From: Strongylocentrotus droebachiensis
Taxonomy: Eukaryota; Echinodermata; Echinoidea; Camarodonta; Strongylocentrotidae
Length of the DNA: 64,000 bases
Direction of reading: 5' to 3'
NCBI GenBank assembly: GCA_035222895.1
Contig: JAVYIG010006815.1
Span: 1-64,000 of the forward strand
A program made the position numbers and the translations under genes. The notes beneath the pieces were generated by a model. That model saw only the letters and a program-made list of their open reading frames with translations. It made no database searches and was not told where the DNA came from. Below, piece after piece: positions 58,356-64,000 of the stretch (positions within the stretch are counted from its first letter, which is position 1; each line of letters opens with the position of its first letter).

Positions 58356-60036
58356 TTAAAAAGTTAGTCTGCAATTAATAACAAATTCGGAGCAATCTTA
58401 ATTCGAAAAACAGAAAGACAAATATATTCCCAACATAAACAAAACAATTCAAATTGGCATGATGATGTGTTTCTTGATCATAGACCTTTTTAAAGTTTAC
58501 CCTCATACATTTAATTACCTTACAAGACTAAAGTTCCCAACCCAAAATTTTACCAGTAATTCATGATACAAATTAATTATCCACACTGGAAAAAGTCCAT
58601 CGTATAAACTAACAATTTACATTGTACGTCTCCTACAAAAGCATGATATTCAAACATTGATACCAATTAACACACAACATAAATACATAAATAAAAGTGC
58701 ACGATATTATGTCTTGATAGCAAAAAATACACACTCAACTCCTAATTTCAATTTTGCAAAATCCTTATGTACATTTCTATACAATATGTATATAATATAC
58801 ATTGCTAGAGTTAATGACTCTCGATTATTTTGTACACATTCTTTTGTACTTAAAGATACAAATGAATATTTCTCCTTTTTATACAAAAATCAAACTACTT
58901 TTACGGCGAGGTTCTTCGGATACATACTGACTTACATTGTAGATAAAAGATACAGCTTTGAATTTTTGCGATTTATTTTTGGTCTTTAAAACAGTAAATA
59001 AAAAAAGGTTCTATAAAAAAAAGTATCTTCATTCTAGCTTCTTACGCTAATTGGTCCTTTATGCGCATTATTACATGCATATTTATTTCCACGCTTCTTT
59101 GAGAATGCAATTTATAAGGGGGGAATCTGGTTTCAATATATAATGTCTATTTTCGGCAATTAACCGAGTCAATCATAGAACATGCTCAAAAGTTTCTTAA
59201 CCCAACACTTTTTTTAAATGATGTTATTAAACCACAGTCGCTACACTCTGAACTTTATTTGCTGCCATCTAGAGTCGGACATGTGATAAAAACAAATTCA
59301 CTGTGCCGACGCACAGAAGAAAGATGTACATATAATTGTCTATATTTTCTGTATCTTCTTACTAATTACTTTGTATTCGAAGGAATACAATACAGCACAT
59401 GACGTGTATGCAATATCCTTGTGACTATAACTGCTTTTATTATTGTATTCCAATTAAGAATTGTAATTAATCAAAAATATATACTTCTAAATATTTGCTC
59501 CAAACCTGTTCAAACGTTTAGAATTGAGATTGCAATATATATTCAGAATTCACATTGTTCACGCTGTTTTAAAAGTTAGCCGTTTAATATAAAAGCAATA
59601 TAAATCACAAAGACACACACACATATTATCGGAACACACATATACTTTGTAAACAATAAATAAACAAGCGCCAATAACATTTAAGAAACCACGCAAACAA
59701 TTGAATGAAGTGCATTTTGTAACGTTCCAAAGCCAATCTGATTCAAACTTTAAAGATTGTCGCCACCGCTGACTTCATGATTCTCGACGTTCATTTCAAC
59801 GAGGTTTGGTTGGTCAAAACATTTGTTGTTATCGACGCCATATTGTCACGATGTTGAAATTCTCCACAAGAACTCTTCCAACTCCATTCCCTGAATATGT
59901 TGACTTCAATATTTCAAGACATTTCGCTTTTAAGACACCAATCGTTTAACTGTTCAAAATCCAGTCGTTCCTGGTCCAAATCAGGAGTCTTTTTCATATT
60001 CAATCGAGCAGTCATGACTTTTTGAAAATATATATC
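58356..60036. other. Non-coding AT-rich stretch downstream of the receptor gene
   Basis: No gene recognised. A 110-codon frame at 58657-58989 is AT-driven. Because the receptor gene ends at 60093 on the minus strand, part of this may be its longer 3' UTR. Confidence 0.4.
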
Positions 60037-60042
60037 TTTATT
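60037..60042 (-). promoter_or_regulatory. Possible poly-A signal of the receptor gene
   Basis: AATAAA on the minus strand about 50 bases after the stop codon. Further AATAAA strings occur downstream, so alternative 3' ends are possible. Confidence 0.4.
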
Positions 60043-60092
60043 TGTGCCGTTTGATACTTCACACTTCAGTTTGTGTATGGATAGTCTTCATC

Positions 60093-60164
60093 TCAGACGG
60101 TGACTGTAATATATTCGAATCCTCCGCTGCTGATCCGGGGTTTGGTGCTTCGTGTCGGGTTGAT
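60093..60164 (-). CDS. Class B (secretin-family) GPCR, last exon
   Basis: 24 codons including the stop, preceded by the acceptor TCTTTTCAG. Encodes the end of the cytoplasmic tail, with basic PTRSTKPR followed by FEYITVTV and TGA. The phase-0 join to the previous exon is in frame. The hydrophobic V-T-V terminus resembles a class II PDZ ligand, but that is only a sequence resemblance. The intron upstream (60165-60945) carries a GATAATAATGGT microsatellite. Confidence 0.75.
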   Translation of the reverse strand: MNPTRSTKPRISSGGFEYITVTV

Positions 60165-60387
60165 CTGAAAAGATTTGTGTATGATTGAAAGGAACAATGG
60201 GCCTGATGAAGATGATTAGAAGAACATAATTGTAAGTAATGATAAAAGAGATGACGATGATTTTTATTGTAGTTTAATTAGCCGATGTTGATAATAATGG
60301 TATTATAAACAGAGAAATACGTAAAAGATGGCATGCAAGATAGCAATTGTGGTTAGAATGAAGATGATAAGGTAGATGAAGTTGATA

Positions 60388-60545
60388 TGGATGGTGATGG
60401 TGATGATAATAATGGTGATGATAATAATGGTGATGATAATAATGGTGATGATGGTGGTGGTGGTGATGGTGGTGATGATGATGATGATAATGATGATGAT
60501 GGTGATGATGATGGTGATGACGGTGGTGGTGGTGGCGATAATAAT
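60388..60545. repeat. GGTGATGATAATAAT microsatellite in intron
   Basis: Repeats of GATGATAATAATGGT grading into GGTGGT and GATGAT. It gives Asp- or Met/Val-rich frames that are not genes. Confidence 0.92.
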
Positions 60546-60945
60546 TGTTATTGGGACAAAATTAGCAGGAAAATGATGATGAAAGTGGATCAGATTATGA
60601 AAGAAAAAATACCATTATTATTACGAATCTTACAAATGAAAATCTCTATCAACCAACATTACTTTTAATCGGAAGCATCATCAGATGATTCACTATAATA
60701 CCAGTCAGAAACCGTTAACATTTTCACACCTAGCAAAAACTTTAAAAGTATTTGAAAACTCATATGCGCCCCTATCCATAAACCTATGCCCAACCTTCAA
60801 CCCAACAAAACCATGATATTTGACAATATCAAGAGCGGAGAAAATATCCACGGACGTTTTATTTCTACCAAATGGTTTCTTAAAAAGAAAAACCAATGAA
60901 ATGGAATATGTAGAATGGGAAGGGGTGAAGGAGGGAAGGACTTAC

Positions 60946-61041
60946 CTCTGATGTTGAGGTAATCATCGATGTCCTTCTCGGCCCCATCGGATCACGGTAG
61001 TTCCTCCACGTCGACCACTTCCTCCTCAGAACCATTCGAAC
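60946..61041 (-). CDS. Class B GPCR, exon for proximal cytoplasmic tail
   Basis: 32 codons bounded by the acceptor GGGTCCTAG and donor GTAAGT. Begins VRMVLRRKWSTWRNY, the position and character of the conserved VQxxIRRxW segment (helix 8 and tail) that follows TM7 in secretin-family receptors. Both splice phases are 0. The donor is the strongest of the set. Downstream residues are Ser/Thr-rich, as expected for a phosphorylated tail. Confidence 0.85.
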
Positions 61042-61294
61042 CTAGGACCCAATCAGCAAAATATTAGATTATTAAGAGAATATGTAAATATAATTAAAGA
61101 AACCCATGTATTATAATTGAAGGTGGTGAGAAATTGTGAAAGAGGGAGAGAGAGAAAGAGGGAGAGGAGCAACGATGTATTGAAGAGTATAATGAACAAA
61201 AAAAAACAGGACGAAGAAGAAGAAGAAAGAAGGAAAGAAAGAAAGGGGGAAAATGGAATGAGAGGATGATGATATGAAGAGGAGAGAGATATAT

Positions 61295-61300
61295 ACCGAT

Positions 61301-61368
<68 letters not shown>

Positions 61369-61400
61369 AAAAGAAGGGAAAAAAAGGGGGGGGGGGGACA
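61295..61400. repeat. (GA)n microsatellite and G run in intron
   Basis: GAGAGA tract followed by AAAG-rich sequence and a G run at 61386-61397. Frames on either strand are low complexity. Confidence 0.93.
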
Positions 61401-61777
61401 TCGAGCAAGCGAGTGGCCTACATGTACAATTATTGTACGTGCTTCTCATCTATTATCCGTAAATAGCGCCATCATCTGTGTCCCGGCGTATATAGTTAAA
61501 CAGTTATAGGTCGGAACAAATGTAATTCATATTGTCAACCGACAAGATTTGTAATTTTAAATACTATTTTACACATCATGATTAAACACTAAATCTTAAT
61601 TTCATTAGCAGAGGATAACCTTATTCAGATTACTTTGGAGACCGAATCGGTCATCCTTTAAGAATAGAAAGAAATTACCGACTGGTTCACCTTTTTTCGG
61701 AACACGACGATTTTGTCCCTATTAAAAAAAAATGTATATATTTTGTGTCCCCTGGAACCAGTCCAAACTAATCGTAC

Positions 61778-61964
61778 CTCTCGATTTAAGAAGCAGTAAA
61801 GTAGAGCGACGAAGAATCCCTGAAATTCGGCAAAGAATCTGAATACAAAGAGACAGATGACGATAACTGCCCGGCTATCCTTGGCCGTAGCTTCGGGGAG
61901 GACCCACAACAAGTTGACTATCCCAAGTAAGGGCAGTAAAACGATTGCGGCCTTGACAGCTTTC
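61778..61964 (-). CDS. Class B GPCR, exon for TM6-ECL3-TM7
   Basis: 187 bp. The acceptor is TTTCGTGCAG; the first base completes an Arg codon split after two bases in the previous exon. Reads KAVKAAIVLLPLLGIVN (TM6 with the conserved PLLG motif), a short acidic loop, then FQGFFVALLYCFLN and RE. This is the family signature of TM7, with the exon ending at the GE/RE position where secretin-family genes are usually split. The donor GTACGA is weak. The plain open frame that reads on past it is intron read-through. Confidence 0.93.
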
Positions 61965-62069
61965 CTGCACGAAAGGTTAGACATGATGGATGTAAAAAGA
62001 AATGACACTGACATTAATTTTTGAGATATTTAATGTTATTTTCATTTAGAGCCTATATACACTAGTATG

Positions 62070-62225
62070 GTCAGGAGGGATTATACCTCCCTGCGTGGTT
62101 ACTGACAGGGAGTTATATGATCAAATCAGCTCTCAATTTAACATATGAAAAAGGGGACCATGGGGGACCAGCGGGTACCGCTTAGAAATAGTTTGATATA
62201 TAGAGGGCGCAAGTAGCTAAAAGTA
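62070..62225 (+). repeat. Dispersed ~160-bp repeat family, copy 3 of 3 (in intron)
   Basis: CAGGAGGGATTATACCTCCC to TATAGAGGGCGCAAGTAGC, as in copy 1 at 8198-8358. Lies in the intron between the TM5 and TM6-7 exons of the receptor. Confidence 0.8.
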
Positions 62226-62425
62226 GTGCAGTACCGCTTAAATTGATTAGTTAATTTCATGGATTTTCAAATAACTACTATAATCTTAAGCACTATTTCA
62301 TCGAACCGCTCGATTGCTACATACATATAATTAACTTACAAGTAGATATGGGGATGACTAATGGCCGAAATTTGTAGAGGATGTAGCACTTCTTTCGACC
62401 GAATATTGAGGCTACATGTTTATTG

Positions 62426-62426
<1 letters not shown>

Positions 62427-62458
<32 letters not shown>

Positions 62459-62459
62459 G
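62427..62459. repeat. (AAT)n microsatellite
   Basis: About eleven AAT units in the same intron. Confidence 0.93.
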
Positions 62460-62960
62460 CCTAATAGTCCACTCCAAAATTTATTAAACCGAAACGGAAA
62501 TTCTTTTTGCCCAATTGATCGTGAGCCCGGCAACCACTGAGCAGCGCCAGATCGACGTTGCTCTATCCCTTATTTTTGAACGCCAAACAAGGTAGCAACA
62601 ACTCCCATCTATAGCACTTTAGCGCTATAGACTGTTATTTTATTTACAAGGACTTCACATTTATATTTGAACAATACAAAACCGAAAGTGTAAGGTGACA
62701 TGTAGTGCATACCAATACATGTTATAAACTAAATGTGGGCGGAGGAATATATTGGAATCTTTTTTTTTTAATCTAACAGGCCACGAACTATTATATGATA
62801 ATAAACAAATTCCCGAATTTCTGGAAATCAGGCTGTCACTTCTCCTATTCATCTGTTCACTGAGCAATAGTCATTGCAGATATAATTTTGTCTCAGCCCA
62901 TCATTCTAGGTTTGACATATCAATCGTTTCGTTGCATATTTATTCTTGAGTTGAACTGAC

Positions 62961-63046
62961 CTGACTTGCTGAACTTCTCCGGAGTTACTCTCCCGTAATT
63001 TAGTGACCAGAATGCGCACAATGTTTATGAGAAAGATGGCGTTGAT
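62961..63046 (-). CDS. Class B GPCR, exon for end of TM5 and ICL3
   Basis: 86 bp (28 codons plus 2 bases) between the acceptor CAACTCTTCAG and donor GTCAGT. Encodes INAIFLINIVRILVTKLRE then SNSGEVQQV. This matches the hydrophobic TM5 end and the conserved LxTKLR block at the start of intracellular loop 3, which contacts G protein in secretin-family receptors. It splices in frame to the TM6-7 exon. Receptor subtype (CRF/DH44, PDF, calcitonin, VIP-like or other) is not decided; the RKAVKA and PLLG text is most like CRF/DH-type receptors, and the ligand-binding half is not visible. Confidence 0.9.
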
Positions 63047-63775
63047 CTGAAGAGTTGAACAAAAAAAGAAGAGAAGATAGAAATAAAGTCTCCTCTACTG
63101 TACCCACTTTAATACCTATGAATGTCAGCAATAATTCTTACCGACACCTCCCACATTATTAACCCCATTTGCTCGTCCATTTGCTCGTCATTTGCTCGAG
63201 TTAACATCTCATAACTGGTATCAACATTTAAAATCTTTAATGAAAATGGTTTGTTTTTTGTCTTCTTCTATAAAACCATTCTCCATTTCGTAAGATTCTG
63301 ATAACACACTTTTTACCCCACATCTTCAGATAATTTGAGCTTTCAGGTAAACCTAATTCATTACGTCTTTAAGAAATGGGGGTGAGGGGTGGGGGGGGGG
63401 GGGTGGGAATGGAGGAATGTATTATGGTTTAGCTTTAATATCGGACACCCACCCCCATCCCCTTCCCTTGGAAAACATCACCACAGCCCATATAGAGTAT
63501 TATGTCTAAATCTTTATTTTACAATCGTGACAAGAACTTTATCTTTAATCGAGGAATTTTAAAAGCATTCATTGTTCTATACCTAACACTATGCACAATG
63601 GTATAGTATTAGTTGATACTCGAAATTCGAGACATGGAAATGATGATATATTTTATGGACCCATGTACGACGTGGGGTAGTAAGGTTCATATTTCAATTA
63701 TAAATCATTTGTGATAAAATGAATTTGGATTGCTTATCTTACAGACAATGTTCGCAAATAATGGAAAAAGTGTCG
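63047..63775. other. Intronic / unresolved sequence upstream of the receptor exon
   Basis: No further class B exon (TM1-TM4) was recognised. Near 63142 a GTAAGA donor-like site follows a short frame, but its translation does not fit TM4-TM5. A G run lies at 63391-63404. Confidence 0.5.
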
Positions 63776-64000
63776 GCCTGTCTCGCTTTCTCTCTCTCGT
63801 TCATACTTGTTGTCTCCTCATCTTTTCTCACCATCCTTCGTCCCCCCTCTCAATCTCACCCTCCCCTCTATTTATCCTCTTCTCACTACATATCATCTTA
63901 CTTGTTCACTCTCCCCTTTTCTTGCTACATATCTATTTCTCTCTTCCCCTCTCTCTTCCTCTCGCTCCACATGTTGTTTTCCTCACTCCCTTCTCTCTCT
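63776..64000. repeat. CT-rich low-complexity tract
   Basis: CTCTCT- and CCCCTC-rich sequence to the end of the window; no gene. Confidence 0.8.

Noticed and set aside
58657..58989. 110-codon plus frame
   Set aside because: AT-driven composition, no domain, and probably in the 3' region of the minus-strand receptor gene.
63130..63200. Candidate upstream receptor exon with GTAAGA donor
   Set aside because: The translation (GLIMWEVS in the compatible frame) does not resemble the WIxxxP segment expected before TM5, and the region includes a small TTTGCTCG repeat.

Overview
This window looks like intron- and repeat-rich, AT-rich animal DNA, most likely from a marine invertebrate. An echinoderm would fit the mix of Helitrons, short foldback elements, tRNA-type SINE heads and (CT)n/(GA)n tracts, but the species cannot be fixed from sequence alone. 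Nearly all of it is mobile or repetitive DNA. The only confident host gene is a partial secretin-family (class B) G-protein-coupled receptor at the right edge, on the minus strand. Four exons are visible (63046-62961, 61964-61778, 61041-60946, 60164-60093). They join in one frame with GT-AG introns and run from the end of TM5 to the stop codon. The 5' exons lie beyond base 64000 or were not recognised.

Layout. 1-9300: non-coding DNA with (CT)n and (TTC)n tracts, two foldback elements (5386-5547, 5646-5816), a tRNA-type SINE head (6540-6592) and dispersed repeats. 9301-12990: an apparently perfect two-copy tandem duplication of 1843 bp. 13621-14098: a two-copy 253-bp duplication. 14458-27388: a 5'-truncated LINE copy split by a 12,455-bp insertion at 14502-26956. 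That insertion is a ten-unit tandem array of a non-autonomous Helitron on the minus strand. Another copy of the same LINE at 32636-33292 preserves the uninterrupted site, so both ends of the insertion can be read to the base. 30497-36530: two copies of a short foldback family, and a possible 4.8-kb element with TA target duplications whose ends carry ACACGATT repeats. 34284-35395: a degenerate GTGCCCC minisatellite. 37562-38017: a hAT-like element with an exact 8-bp target duplication. 40974-41492 and 42977-43508: two elements bounded by TTAA. 45224-46643: a defective mariner-type transposon with ~200-bp inverted repeats and the C-terminal half of a DD41D-type transposase. 46838-47905: a ~107-bp minisatellite. 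48937-54517: a second, plus-strand array of three ~1.8-kb Helitron-like units with the same terminal architecture. 54844-55162: a TA-flanked foldback element. 57964-58355: a near-perfect palindrome whose arms each hold a degenerate hammerhead-ribozyme-like motif, suggestive of a Penelope-like element.

There is no operon-like organisation. Most open frames are chance readings of repeats. The best observation is the Helitron array, which has a matched empty site, repeated 5' termini, an asymmetric inverted repeat, and about 29 CRE-type octamers carried by its ten units.
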